A DNA stretch of 62,560 bases from Affinirhizobium straminoryzae. GTDB taxonomy: Bacteria; Pseudomonadota; Alphaproteobacteria; Rhizobiales; Rhizobiaceae. Shown piece after piece: positions 18,849 through 27,096 of the stretch (position 1 is its first letter; each line of letters begins with the position of its first letter). A program made the position numbers and the translations under genes. The notes beneath the pieces were generated by a model that made no database searches, was not told the origin of the DNA, and saw nothing but the letters and a program-made list of their open reading frames with translations. The stretch spans positions 1 through 62,560 of the forward strand of contig NZ_VJMG01000077.1 of the NCBI RefSeq assembly GCF_007004135.1. The letters run 5' to 3'.

Positions 18849-18876
18849 CGGGCGGCCGCCATCGGCGCGCCGCCCG
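18849..18876. terminator. Bidirectional hairpin between convergent genes
   Basis: The arms CGGGCGGC (18849-18856) and GCCGCCCG (18869-18876) are perfectly complementary with a 12-base loop. It sits in the 57-base gap between the ALDH (plus) and the nucleoside permease (minus). It has no strong T run, so confidence as a terminator is moderate. Confidence 0.5.
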
Positions 18877-18888
18877 TCGTCATCCCGT

Positions 18889-19800
18889 TTACGGCTTGTA
18901 CGGCTCTCCGAGCGAGGCGACGCCGTTCAGCTTCAGCAGGCGCCGGTTGGACGAAATGATGCCGAGCACCAGGATCGTCACCAGATAGGGCAGGCTCGCC
19001 AGCAGTTGCGAGGGCAGTTCCACGCCGCCCGCCTGCGCGGCAAGCCCGGCCAGCGACACCGCCCCGAACAGGCAGGCGCCGAGGAAGATGCGGCCCGTCA
19101 GCCAGGTGCCGAACACGACAAGCGCGATCGCGATCCAGCCGCGGCCGGCAATCATGCCATCGGCCCAGAGCGGCGTGTAGACCGTCGAGGCATAGGCGCC
19201 GGCAAACCCGGCCATCACGCCGCCGAACAGCACGGCTGCCAGCCGGATCAGCATGACCGGATAGCCGATGGAATGCGCCGCCTTCGGATTTTCGCCGACG
19301 GCCCGCAGCACCAGGCCGGCCTTCGAGAAAGCAAAGCCAGCCCAGATCAGAAGCGTAGCGAGAAGCGACAGCCACACGACGATATCCTGCACGAACAGTC
19401 CGCCGACGACGGGAAGATCCGCAAGACCCGGCAGGGCGAGTTTCGGCAGGCCCTTCACCGTCAGGCTCTCATAGGTCTTGCCGAACAGGGCGGAGAGGCC
19501 CTGCCCGAAGATGCCGATGGCAAGCCCCGCCGCCACCTGATTGGCCTGAAGGCCGAGCGTGACGAAGGCAAAGATCAGCGCCAGCAGCGCGGCGCCCAGC
19601 CCGCCCACGACGAAGGCCAGCAGATGGCCGCCGCCGTGATAGACCACGATGAAGGCGAGCGCGGCGCCCAGCGCCATCAGCCCCTCCACGCCGAGATTAA
19701 GCACACCCGCCCGCTCGGCCACCAGTTCGCCGAGGGCCGCCAGCAGGAAGGGCGTCGCAGCCGCCAGCATGCCGGCCAGGATGAATTCGATGGCGTTCAT
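18889..19800 (-). CDS. Nucleoside-type ABC transporter permease 2
   Basis: The 303-residue permease of the BPD_transp_2 family has eight to ten membrane segments and matches nucleoside/BMP-system permeases (YufQ/NupQ-like): 'ELVAERAGVLNLGVEGLMALGA' near the N-terminus and 'GENPKAAHSIGYPV' mid-protein. The ATG at 19800 overlaps the upstream permease stop by four bases. It is the last gene of the eight-gene minus-strand operon, probably ending at the hairpin 18849-18876. Confidence 0.93.
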   Translation of the reverse strand: MNAIEFILAGMLAAATPFLLAALGELVAERAGVLNLGVEGLMALGAALAFIVVYHGGGHLLAFVVGGLGAALLALIFAFVTLGLQANQVAAGLAIGIFGQGLSALFGKTYESLTVKGLPKLALPGLADLPVVGGLFVQDIVVWLSLLATLLIWAGFAFSKAGLVLRAVGENPKAAHSIGYPVMLIRLAAVLFGGVMAGFAGAYASTVYTPLWADGMIAGRGWIAIALVVFGTWLTGRIFLGACLFGAVSLAGLAAQAGGVELPSQLLASLPYLVTILVLGIISSNRRLLKLNGVASLGEPYKP

Positions 19801-20891
19801 GCCCTGCTCCGTGTGCTGGCCGACGGCCATTCGAGGCGATAGCGAACGAAGGCCATCGCGATCAGATAGGCAATCAGCAGGCTGCCCTGGAATACCCGCA
19901 CGGCGGCAATCGGCAGATCGGCGGAAACCATGGCATTGTCGCCGCCGATGGAAAGCGCCGCCATCACCAGCGCGGACAGGACGATGCCGAGCGGATGGAG
20001 GCCGCCGAGATAGGCGACGATGATGGCCGAATAACCGTAGCCGGTGGAGATGGAGCGCTGTAGCTGGCCGAGCGGCCCTGCGACTTCGGCCGCACCCGCC
20101 AGACCGGCGGCAAAGCCGCCGATCAGCAGCGACAGCCAGATGGCGCGTGCCTCCGAAAAGCCGGCATAGGCGGCGGCCCGTGGCGCAAGTCCGCCCACCT
20201 CCAGCCGGTAGCCGGGAAAGCTTCGCTGCATGAAGACAAAGGCAAGGCCCGACAGCAGGAAGGCGATCAGCAGCGAGACGTTGACGCGGGTTCCCTCGAA
20301 CAGGAGCGGCAGCATGGCATCGTACTGGAACATCACCGATTGCGGAAAATTGAAGCCGTTCGGATCCTTCCACGGGCCGAGCAGCAGATAGTTCAGCACC
20401 TGCGCGGCCACGAGGCTCAGCATCAGCGAGACGAGGATCTCGTTGGCGTTCAGCCGCACGCGCCAGAAGGCGGTGATGGCGGCCCAGAGCGCCCCGCCCA
20501 TGGCGCCGGCGAGCAGCATGGAGGGCCATATCCAGCCGCCGGTTGCCTGCGGATACCAGACCGGGATGGCGGAGGCGAAGATGGCCCCCAGAATGAACTG
20601 GCCCTCGGCGCCGATATTGAACACTTTTGCGCGAAAGCCGATCGCGAGCCCCTGCGCGATCAGAAGCAGCGGCCCGAGTTTCAGCAGCACTTCGGAAAAG
20701 GAGGCCCAGGACAGGAAGGGCTCCAGCAGCATGGCATGGAACACGGCGCCCGGCTGCTTGCCGATCGCCACATAGAGCAGAAGGTTGACGAGGGTCGCGC
20801 CAGACAGTGCAACGAGCGGCGCCAGCAGCGTGACGGCAAGCGAGGCGCGTTCGCGGCGCACCAGATGCGGCAGGGCAAGGCGCATGCTCAT
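19797..20891 (-). CDS. Nucleoside-type ABC transporter permease 1
   Basis: This 364-residue membrane subunit (YufP/NupP-like, BPD_transp_2) has 'GFRAKVFNIGAEGQFILGAI' and 'LNANEILVSLMLSLVAAQVL', hallmarks of BMP-linked nucleoside importers. The ATG at 20891 overlaps the ATPase stop by four bases and the 3' end overlaps permease 2 likewise, so all three are translationally coupled. It forms the channel with permease 2. Confidence 0.93.
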   Translation of the reverse strand: MSMRLALPHLVRRERASLAVTLLAPLVALSGATLVNLLLYVAIGKQPGAVFHAMLLEPFLSWASFSEVLLKLGPLLLIAQGLAIGFRAKVFNIGAEGQFILGAIFASAIPVWYPQATGGWIWPSMLLAGAMGGALWAAITAFWRVRLNANEILVSLMLSLVAAQVLNYLLLGPWKDPNGFNFPQSVMFQYDAMLPLLFEGTRVNVSLLIAFLLSGLAFVFMQRSFPGYRLEVGGLAPRAAAYAGFSEARAIWLSLLIGGFAAGLAGAAEVAGPLGQLQRSISTGYGYSAIIVAYLGGLHPLGIVLSALVMAALSIGGDNAMVSADLPIAAVRVFQGSLLIAYLIAMAFVRYRLEWPSASTRSRA

Positions 20892-22411
20892 GCGGAAAGC
20901 GCCTCCCGTGCCGCTTCGGCGCCCATCATGTAGCGACCGATCTCCTCCGGCTTCGTATCGCGGGCATTGAGCGGCGCGCTCAGCGTTCCCTTTCGTAGCA
21001 CCTGGATCTGGTCGCACAGGTCGAATAGCTCCTCCAGCTCCTCGGAAATCACGAGAATCGCCATCCCCTCGTTGCGTAGCGCCATCAGCTTGCGGCGGAT
21101 GTCTGTGGCGGCGCCGATATCGACGCCCCAGGTGGGCTGCGCCACGAAGAGCAACTTCGGTTTCAGCATGATCTCGCGTCCGACGATGAATTTCTGCAGG
21201 TTGCCGCCGGAAAGCGCCCCGGCCTCGGCCTCGGCGGAGGGCGTGCGCACGTCGAAATCGCGGATACAGTCTGCGGTGAAGGCGGCGGCGCGGGCGCGGT
21301 CGATCAGCCCGTGCCGCTGAAGCCCGAGAGGATGCGCCGTCAACAGACTGTTGCGGGTGAGCGAGAGTTCCGGGACGGCGCCCCGGCCGAGTCGGTCTTC
21401 CGGCACGAAGGCAAAGCCGAGTCGTCTGCGCTCCGCCGGGCCGAGATGGCCGACGGGCTGGCCCATCATCTGCACCTGTTCCCGCCGCGCGGCCGGTAGC
21501 CTGCTCTCGCCCGAGATGAAGGCGGCCAGTTCCGCCTGTCCGTTGCCGGAGACGCCGGCAATGCCGAGGATCTCGCCGGCCCGCAGGGTGAGGTTGACGC
21601 TGGAGAGCGCCACGGCGAACGGATCGTCCGGTGTGTCTTCGAGACCGATCAGTTCCAGCCGCTTTTCGCCGGCCGGTGCCGCGGTGACGGGCAGCGGTTC
21701 CGGCATGTCGCGGCCGATCATCATGCGTGCCAGATCATGCGCGTCATGGTCGCGCGGGTCCACATGGCCGGTCACTTCGCCGCTGCGCAGAATGGTTGCC
21801 CGGTCGCAGATCGCGCGGATTTCCTCCAGCTTGTGCGAGATGAACAGGATGGAGACCCCGCCATCGCGCAGGCGTCGCAGCGTGTCGAACAGTTTTTCCA
21901 CGGCCTGCGGCGGCAGCACCGAGGTCGGCTCGTCGAGGATCAGCAGTTTCGGATCGGTCATCAGGCAGCGGATGATTTCCACTCGCTGCCGCTCGCCGAC
22001 CGACAGCGCATGCACATGGGCGAGAGGATCGACCTCGAGCCCGAATTCCTCGCCGAGCGCGCGGATGCGCGACAGCAGCGCCCGCCTTTGCCCCGGCACC
22101 ACCAGCGCGATGTTCTCGATCACCGTCAGCGTCTCGAACAGCGAGAAATGCTGGAACACCATGCCGATGCCGCGTTTGCGGGCCGAAGCGGGGGAGGAAA
22201 GGCGCAGGGGCGCGCCCTTCCAGAGCATCTCGCCCTCGTCCGGCGTCTCGACGCCGTAGATGAGCTTCATCAATGTGGACTTGCCGGCGCCGTTCTCGCC
22301 CAGGATGGCGTGAATGGAGCGCTCGCCGACCTCCAGCGAAATGCCGCGATTGGCCCGCACGGGACCATAGCTTTTAGTGAGGTTGCGGAGGGAAAGAAGC
22401 GGCGCCGTCAT
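20888..22411 (-). CDS. Nucleoside-type ABC transporter ATP-binding protein (two ABC domains)
   Basis: The 507-residue tandem ATPase is of the RbsA/YufO kind. Domain 1 has Walker A 'GENGAGKSTL' (about 35-44), signature 'LSVGERQRVEI' and Walker B 'LLILDEPTSVL'. Domain 2 has the degenerate Walker A 'GVSGNGQAELA', signature 'LSGGNLQKFIVGREI' and 'LFVAQPTWGVD', where the catalytic Glu is replaced, as is usual for the second domain of this family. It powers the BMP-type importer; the gap to the binding protein gene is three bases. Confidence 0.94.
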   Translation of the reverse strand: MTAPLLSLRNLTKSYGPVRANRGISLEVGERSIHAILGENGAGKSTLMKLIYGVETPDEGEMLWKGAPLRLSSPASARKRGIGMVFQHFSLFETLTVIENIALVVPGQRRALLSRIRALGEEFGLEVDPLAHVHALSVGERQRVEIIRCLMTDPKLLILDEPTSVLPPQAVEKLFDTLRRLRDGGVSILFISHKLEEIRAICDRATILRSGEVTGHVDPRDHDAHDLARMMIGRDMPEPLPVTAAPAGEKRLELIGLEDTPDDPFAVALSSVNLTLRAGEILGIAGVSGNGQAELAAFISGESRLPAARREQVQMMGQPVGHLGPAERRRLGFAFVPEDRLGRGAVPELSLTRNSLLTAHPLGLQRHGLIDRARAAAFTADCIRDFDVRTPSAEAEAGALSGGNLQKFIVGREIMLKPKLLFVAQPTWGVDIGAATDIRRKLMALRNEGMAILVISEELEELFDLCDQIQVLRKGTLSAPLNARDTKPEEIGRYMMGAEAAREALSA

Positions 22412-22414
22412 GGA

Positions 22415-23512
22415 TCACTTCGGCAGCGGCGTCACGACACCCTTGACATGCCAGTCCATCGCGACGATCTCGCCATCGGCCATGGTCTTGCCGGCGGCCA
22501 CGCCGACACTGCCATCCACCTTGGTGATCGGACCGGTGAAGGGCGAGAAGCTGCCGGCGGCAATCTTGCCTTCCACGTCCTTGATCTTCGCCACGGTGTC
22601 GGCGGGGATGGCCGGGTTCCAGTCGACGACCTGGACCACCTTGTCGGCCACGCCGAGGAAGGCATTGGCGCCCTTGAATGTGCCCGCCAGATGCGCATCG
22701 ACGGAGGCCTTGAAATAGGGCGACCAGTCCGTGGCGACGCAGCCGAGATAGGTCTTCGGCGCGTATTTCTTCATCGAGGAGTTGAGGTTGAAGGCATAGA
22801 CGCCCTGCTCTTCGCAGAGCGAGATGACGGAAGGCGTATCCTGCGCGTTGGAGAAGATCACGTCGCATTTCTGCGCGATCAGCGCCTTGGCCGCTTCCTG
22901 TTCCTTGGCCGGATCGAACCACGAATTGACCCAGACCACGGAGATCTCGATATTCGGATTGACCGCCTGCGCGCCGAGCGCAAACGCATTGATGGAGGTG
23001 ATCAGTTCCGGAATGGCGAAGGCCGAGACGGAGCCGAGCTTGCCGGTCTTGGACAGGGCTGCGGCCGCCATGCCCATCAGGTAGGTGCCCTGGAAATATT
23101 TGGCGGCAAAGGGCGAGAAGTTCGGCGCGACCTGGAAGCCGGAGGCGTGCAGCACGGAAACCTTCGGGTTGCGGCGGGCGATCTGCAGGGCGCCGTTCTG
23201 GTAGCCGAAGGAGCCGGCGACGAGGAAATGGTTCCCGTCCGCCACCGTCTTGTTCATGATGCGGTCGGCATCCGGGCCTTCCGCGATGTTTTCCAGCACG
23301 GTGATCTTCACCTTGTCGCCATAGGCGGCCTTGACCGGCTCAAGGCCGGCCTTCAGCGCATGGCCCCAGCCCACGTCACCGATCGGCGAGGGCACGACGA
23401 GGGCGATGCCGAGCGGTTCGGCAGCGGTGGCGAGACGGCTGCCAAGCGTTGCCGCAACGCCGGTCGCTGCGGCGCTCTTCATCAGGTGTCTGCGTGTGAT
23501 CGAATAGGACAT
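22415..23512 (-). CDS. BMP family ABC transporter substrate-binding protein (nucleoside/purine)
   Basis: The 365-residue binding protein belongs to the BMP/PnrA-like family, whose members bind purine nucleosides or bases. The N-terminus 'SITRRHLMKSAAATG' looks like a Tat signal with a twin arginine, followed by 'GSRLATAAEP'. Conserved stretches include 'FLVAGSFGYQNGALQIA', 'YFQGTYLMGMAAA' and 'VIFSNAQDTPSVIS'. It lies in the operon between the deaminase-like enzyme and the ATPase, which links uptake of a purine-like compound to the oxygenase genes upstream. The ligand itself is not proved by sequence. Confidence 0.92.
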   Translation of the reverse strand: MSYSITRRHLMKSAAATGVAATLGSRLATAAEPLGIALVVPSPIGDVGWGHALKAGLEPVKAAYGDKVKITVLENIAEGPDADRIMNKTVADGNHFLVAGSFGYQNGALQIARRNPKVSVLHASGFQVAPNFSPFAAKYFQGTYLMGMAAAALSKTGKLGSVSAFAIPELITSINAFALGAQAVNPNIEISVVWVNSWFDPAKEQEAAKALIAQKCDVIFSNAQDTPSVISLCEEQGVYAFNLNSSMKKYAPKTYLGCVATDWSPYFKASVDAHLAGTFKGANAFLGVADKVVQVVDWNPAIPADTVAKIKDVEGKIAAGSFSPFTGPITKVDGSVGVAAGKTMADGEIVAMDWHVKGVVTPLPK

Positions 23513-23538
23513 TCCTGTTCCCCTGTTTTGTGAACGTC

Positions 23539-24930
23539 TCAGAATTGAACCGTGGCGAGGGCGGCTTCCGCCTCCGCCGCAAGCTTTGCCTCGTCGAGGC
23601 CCGGAAACTCGCCCTTCCTCCAGACGATACGGCCGTTGATCATCGTCATGTCGGTCGTCATCCCGACACCGACCTTGGCGAGCAGGCTCAAGGGGTTGTG
23701 ACGGGTGCCGACATAATCCATGCGGCGGGTGTCGATCGCGAAGAGATCGGCGGCCAAGCCGGGCGCAAGCCGGCCGATATCGGCGCGGCCGAGCAGCGAG
23801 GCACCGCCCGTTGTCGCATAGGCGAGGAAGGCGGCAGGCTCCGGCACCGGATGGCTGCGGGTGGCGGCCACGAGGCATTGCAGCATGTAGCCGGAATGGA
23901 TGCAGTGCATCAGGTTGGAATTGTCGTTGGAGGCGGCGCCATCGCAGCCAAGGCCGATGCGCAGGTTGAGTGCTGCCATGGCCGGAATGTCCGTCACCTC
24001 CGCGCCGACCAGATAGACCGGCTCCGGACAATGGGAGAGGCCGGTGCCATCCGCCGCCATGCGGGCAAGCTCGGCATGCGAGAGTTCCCAGCCATGCGCA
24101 TAGAAGGCATCCGGCCCGGCAAAGCCAAGCTCGGCGCAGTAATCCACCGTGCGCATGCCGTGCCGTGCGGCAATCACCGGGCTTTCCCCTTCCCCGACAT
24201 GGGTGTGCATCATCACGCCGCGGTCACGGGCAAGGGCAACGCTTTCCACGAAGGTTTCGCGGTAGCAGTTCACCGGCTGGCAGGGGGCGACCACCACCTG
24301 TCGCATGCTGAAGGGCGCGGCATCGTGGTAGGTATCGATCACGCGGGCGCAATCGGCGATGAACTCGTCGGTGGTTTCCAGCATCTCGTCCGGAATGGTC
24401 GAGCCTTCGGATTTCGGCAGAGTATTGCCGCCCCGGCCGGCGTGAAAGCGCATGCCGAGCAGGTCTGCCGCCTCGAACTGCCGGTCGATCAGCCGCTTTC
24501 CGGCATGGTGCGGAAAGCAGTACTGGTGATCGAAGGCGGTGGTGCAGCCGTGCTTGATCAGTTCCGCCATCGCCGTCAGCGAGGAATGGTAGAAGCAGTC
24601 CTCGTTCAGCCGTGAAAACACCGGATAGATGCGGTCCAGCCACTCGATGACGGACAGCTTCGTCCAGTCGAGATCGGCCCGGTTGCGCACGAAGGTCTGG
24701 AAGAAATGGTGGTGGGTGTTGACGAGGCCGGGATAGACGAACCATCCGGAAGCATCGATCACCTCGGCGCCGGTGGCTTCCTCCGTTGCCGAAAGGTTCG
24801 GCCCGATGGCAAGGATTGCCGGGCCCTCGGTCAGAAGGTCGACATGACGCAGAACCGTCTGCCCGGTGCCGTCATCGACGATCACCGCATCGGCGCCGCG
24901 CAGCAGATATCTTGTCGGTTGGGTAACCAT
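23539..24930 (-). CDS. Amidohydrolase, 8-oxoguanine deaminase / AtzB-like
   Basis: The 463-residue cytoplasmic enzyme of the ATZ/TRZ amidohydrolase superfamily hydrolyses an exocyclic amino or leaving group on a purine or triazine-like ring. Visible metal and catalytic motifs are 'NTHHHFFQTFVRN' (HxH), 'MHTHVGEGE' (His and catalytic Glu), 'YAHGWELS' and 'GLGCDGAASNDNSNLMH' (Asp), a pattern closest to 8-oxoguanine deaminases and hydroxyatrazine hydrolase relatives. ATG 24930 is preferred: it follows the GST stop after one base, with AGGGGAG upstream; an ATG at 24957 is possible. It is operon-linked to a purine-type importer and the split oxygenase, so it probably deaminates the imported base or its oxidation product. 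Confidence 0.88.
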   Translation of the reverse strand: MVTQPTRYLLRGADAVIVDDGTGQTVLRHVDLLTEGPAILAIGPNLSATEEATGAEVIDASGWFVYPGLVNTHHHFFQTFVRNRADLDWTKLSVIEWLDRIYPVFSRLNEDCFYHSSLTAMAELIKHGCTTAFDHQYCFPHHAGKRLIDRQFEAADLLGMRFHAGRGGNTLPKSEGSTIPDEMLETTDEFIADCARVIDTYHDAAPFSMRQVVVAPCQPVNCYRETFVESVALARDRGVMMHTHVGEGESPVIAARHGMRTVDYCAELGFAGPDAFYAHGWELSHAELARMAADGTGLSHCPEPVYLVGAEVTDIPAMAALNLRIGLGCDGAASNDNSNLMHCIHSGYMLQCLVAATRSHPVPEPAAFLAYATTGGASLLGRADIGRLAPGLAADLFAIDTRRMDYVGTRHNPLSLLAKVGVGMTTDMTMINGRIVWRKGEFPGLDEAKLAAEAEAALATVQF

Positions 24931-24931
24931 G

Positions 24932-25597
24932 TCAGGCAGGCTCCCCTTCCGCGCCATGAACGGGCTCCGGCTTCAACTCGTGCAGGCGGTGGATGCCCGG
25001 CATCTCGATGAAGCCCGGCAGGGCGCGGACGGCCCGCAGCCACAGGCGGATCGACGGATAGGGATCAAGCGACACGCTGCCATCCGGTGCCAGTGCCACA
25101 TAGGGAAAGCAGGCAATGTCGGCGATCGTCGGCCTGTCGGCGACCAGGAAGCGCTCGCCGCGCAGGCGCTGTTCGACGAGCGCCGCTTCCAGCTCCCTCA
25201 GCGCCGCGATACCGGCGGCCTGCAGGGCGGCCAGATCGCCGGGGCGCAGCAGCATTTCGCAGAGACGCGCGCCGCCGAGGCTTGCGGTCAGCCGCTGGGC
25301 GAAGGAAAGCCACTGCTCGGTGCGGGCAGCCTCGGCGGCCGTGTCGCGGCCGAGCCAGTCCGAGGATTTGAGGCTCGCCAGATAGACGAGCATGGCAGCA
25401 CTCTCCGTCAGGCGCAGGTCGTCATCTTCCAGGATCGGGATCGAGCCGGCGGGATTCAGCGCCAGAAGCGCGGGGGTACGATGCTCGCCGCCCGGATGAA
25501 AATCCACCGCGCGCAGTTCCAGCGGAATGCCGAGAAGGGCCGCCAGCAGGCGCACCTTGTAGCAGCTCGGCGAGAGGATGTAGTCGTAAAGCTTCAT
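24932..25597 (-). CDS. Glutathione S-transferase-like protein (possible oxygenase subunit)
   Basis: The 221-residue protein has a thioredoxin-like GST N-terminal domain ('MKLYDYILSPSCYKVRLLAALLG', 'LNPAGSIPILEDDDLRLTESAAM') and an alpha-helical C-terminal domain ('LVADRPTIADIACFPYVALAPDG'). The glutathione-site 'ESAAM' is kept. The start overlaps the stop of the oxygenase catalytic subunit by four bases. In the caffeine N7-demethylase of Pseudomonas putida CBB5 a GST-like protein (NdmE) is a structural subunit alongside a Rieske-less oxygenase, so a scaffold role here is a serious alternative to a true transferase. Confidence 0.88.
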   Translation of the reverse strand: MKLYDYILSPSCYKVRLLAALLGIPLELRAVDFHPGGEHRTPALLALNPAGSIPILEDDDLRLTESAAMLVYLASLKSSDWLGRDTAAEAARTEQWLSFAQRLTASLGGARLCEMLLRPGDLAALQAAGIAALRELEAALVEQRLRGERFLVADRPTIADIACFPYVALAPDGSVSLDPYPSIRLWLRAVRALPGFIEMPGIHRLHELKPEPVHGAEGEPA

Positions 25598-26439
25598 TGC
25601 GCCACCAGTTGCGCGCCATAGGTATAATTGTGCCGCTTCAGCCAGCGCCGATAGGCGACGGAGGTGAGATCGGCGCGGGTGGGAATTTCCATGCCCGGAT
25701 CGAGTGGCAGGCGGCGCGGGATCTGGTTTTCCAGGATCGAGCGGTCCTGCAGGAAGATCATCTGCTGGAAATGGATGAGGTCGGTCATGGGGGTGACGTC
25801 GTCATAGAGCGCCATCCAGGGCCAGACGTCGCAGAGCTCCTCGGTCAGCGGCTGCACGAAGAGGGTGATCACGTCCCATTCGCCGGGGCGTGCAGGGCAG
25901 GTCTTGTAGAGCACGGAGCAGGTCGGCGCCGGCACGCGGTACATGTAATCGGTGGTGATGCCGCCGGCGGCGGACTTGGCGGCCTGCGGCTGGTAGAATT
26001 TCACCTTGGTCGCCCAGACCTCGTCTTCATGCTCGCGGATTTCCACCTCGTAGCGCTCCACCTCCGTATGCGGTTCGGCGCCGAGGATGTCGGTATGGAC
26101 GAAGGGGAAATGGGCGATGTCGAGAAAGTTCTCGACAGCGCGCAACGGCGAGCAGCGCACCCGCACGACACCCACCTCCACCAGACGCCGGCCGGGCTGG
26201 TCGGCCTCCGGAATGGCAAACAGCGGCTTGTCCGGCTGTCCGAGCGAGGTCCAGACATGGCCGTGACCGATGACCACCGGAAGTCTCCGGCCATCGGCGG
26301 TTTCGACGACAATCTCGCCGCCCTCGCTCTCATGGAGGCGGATCGGCTCACCCATCAGCAGGGTCTGCTGGCCGTTCGCATCCACCTTGCTGCGCAGTCC
26401 GACCGGATACCATTCGTCACGCATTGCGCCGATTGTCAT
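25594..26439 (-). CDS. Rieske-type oxygenase catalytic subunit lacking its [2Fe-2S] motif
   Basis: The 281-residue protein has the mononuclear-iron domain of a ring-hydroxylating or demethylating oxygenase: 'VENFLDIAHFPFVH' gives N104, D107, H110 and H115, and D232 in 'FLQDRSILENQ' fits the third iron ligand. The N-terminus keeps the outer strands of a Rieske domain ('MRDEWYPVG', 'LLMGEPIRLHE', 'GHGHVWTSLGQPDKPLF') but the C-x-H...C-x-x-H segment is absent. The cluster must come from another protein; the Rieske protein gene immediately upstream overlaps this one by four bases (ATGA). The substrate is unknown, but the context suggests a purine. A closely similar arrangement is NdmC of caffeine breakdown. 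No reductase is encoded nearby. Confidence 0.87.
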   Translation of the reverse strand: MTIGAMRDEWYPVGLRSKVDANGQQTLLMGEPIRLHESEGGEIVVETADGRRLPVVIGHGHVWTSLGQPDKPLFAIPEADQPGRRLVEVGVVRVRCSPLRAVENFLDIAHFPFVHTDILGAEPHTEVERYEVEIREHEDEVWATKVKFYQPQAAKSAAGGITTDYMYRVPAPTCSVLYKTCPARPGEWDVITLFVQPLTEELCDVWPWMALYDDVTPMTDLIHFQQMIFLQDRSILENQIPRRLPLDPGMEIPTRADLTSVAYRRWLKRHNYTYGAQLVAQ

Positions 26440-27086
26440 GCCGCAGCCTCCGTGGTTCCGGTTTCCGCCGCACGGCGCAGCGTTTCGGCGGCACGCGACA
26501 CGGCAATGCGCTGGTCGAGCGTCGCATCGGCCGGCGCCAGCAGGTGGATGAGACTGGTGCCCTCGGCCTGCTCGGCGCACAGCAGAATGACGGCGCTGCC
26601 GGCAAGCGTGCCCTTCAGGATCCCTGGCCCAGCGCTTTCGCCGCCAAGCGTCCGAGAGATCACATCGCGGGAGACGGCAAAGGACAGGGAGCGAAGCGGC
26701 ACAAAGCCCGGAAAATCGGGCGGCAGCGATGGATCGTCCGCGCGTGCGCGCCAGATCACGCCGCCTGCTTCCAGCACCGAGCCCGTCGCCACGCGGATCG
26801 AGGCCGGCGGCTCGAGATCCGGATGGGCGGGGATGCGCAGACAGCGGCCGCCCTGATCGTAGCTCCAGCCGTGATAGATACACGACAGCGCCTCGCCGCG
26901 CACGAAGCCGTGCGACAGGCGCATGCCGCGATGCGGACACCGGTCGGCGGCCAGCGAAAGCGTGCCGCCGACGCTGCGCCAGAGGGCCATCGGCCCCTCC
27001 GGCGTCCAGATCGGCATCACCGTCGCCGGTGGCAGATCCTCGGAGAGCGCAAGCGGGGTCAAGGGCGCGGCGTCTGTCGATGGCAT
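26436..27086 (-). CDS. Rieske [2Fe-2S] protein, partner of the split oxygenase
   Basis: The protein of about 216 residues has a complete Rieske motif: C50-x-H52 in 'DRCPHRGMRLSHG' and C69-x-x-H72 in 'SCIYHGWSYD'. The C-terminal ~100 residues ('FAVSRDVISRTLGG' onward) match no domain I recognise and lack the iron-binding D-x-x-H-x4-H motif, so it cannot be an oxygenase alone. It probably hands electrons to the catalytic subunit encoded next. ATG 27086 is used; GTG 27095 is the alternative. It is the first gene of the eight-gene operon. A frameshifted single oxygenase is unlikely, because the downstream subunit has its own N-terminal Rieske-like scaffold. Confidence 0.87.
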   Translation of the reverse strand: MPSTDAAPLTPLALSEDLPPATVMPIWTPEGPMALWRSVGGTLSLAADRCPHRGMRLSHGFVRGEALSCIYHGWSYDQGGRCLRIPAHPDLEPPASIRVATGSVLEAGGVIWRARADDPSLPPDFPGFVPLRSLSFAVSRDVISRTLGGESAGPGILKGTLAGSAVILLCAEQAEGTSLIHLLAPADATLDQRIAVSRAAETLRRAAETGTTEAAA

Positions 27087-27096
27087 TGCAGTCACT

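Noticed and set aside
25594..27086. The split oxygenase as a frameshifted single gene
   Set aside because: The two parts meet in an ATGA overlap, and the catalytic part has its own Rieske-like scaffold start, so a simple frameshift of one oxygenase would not give this domain order.
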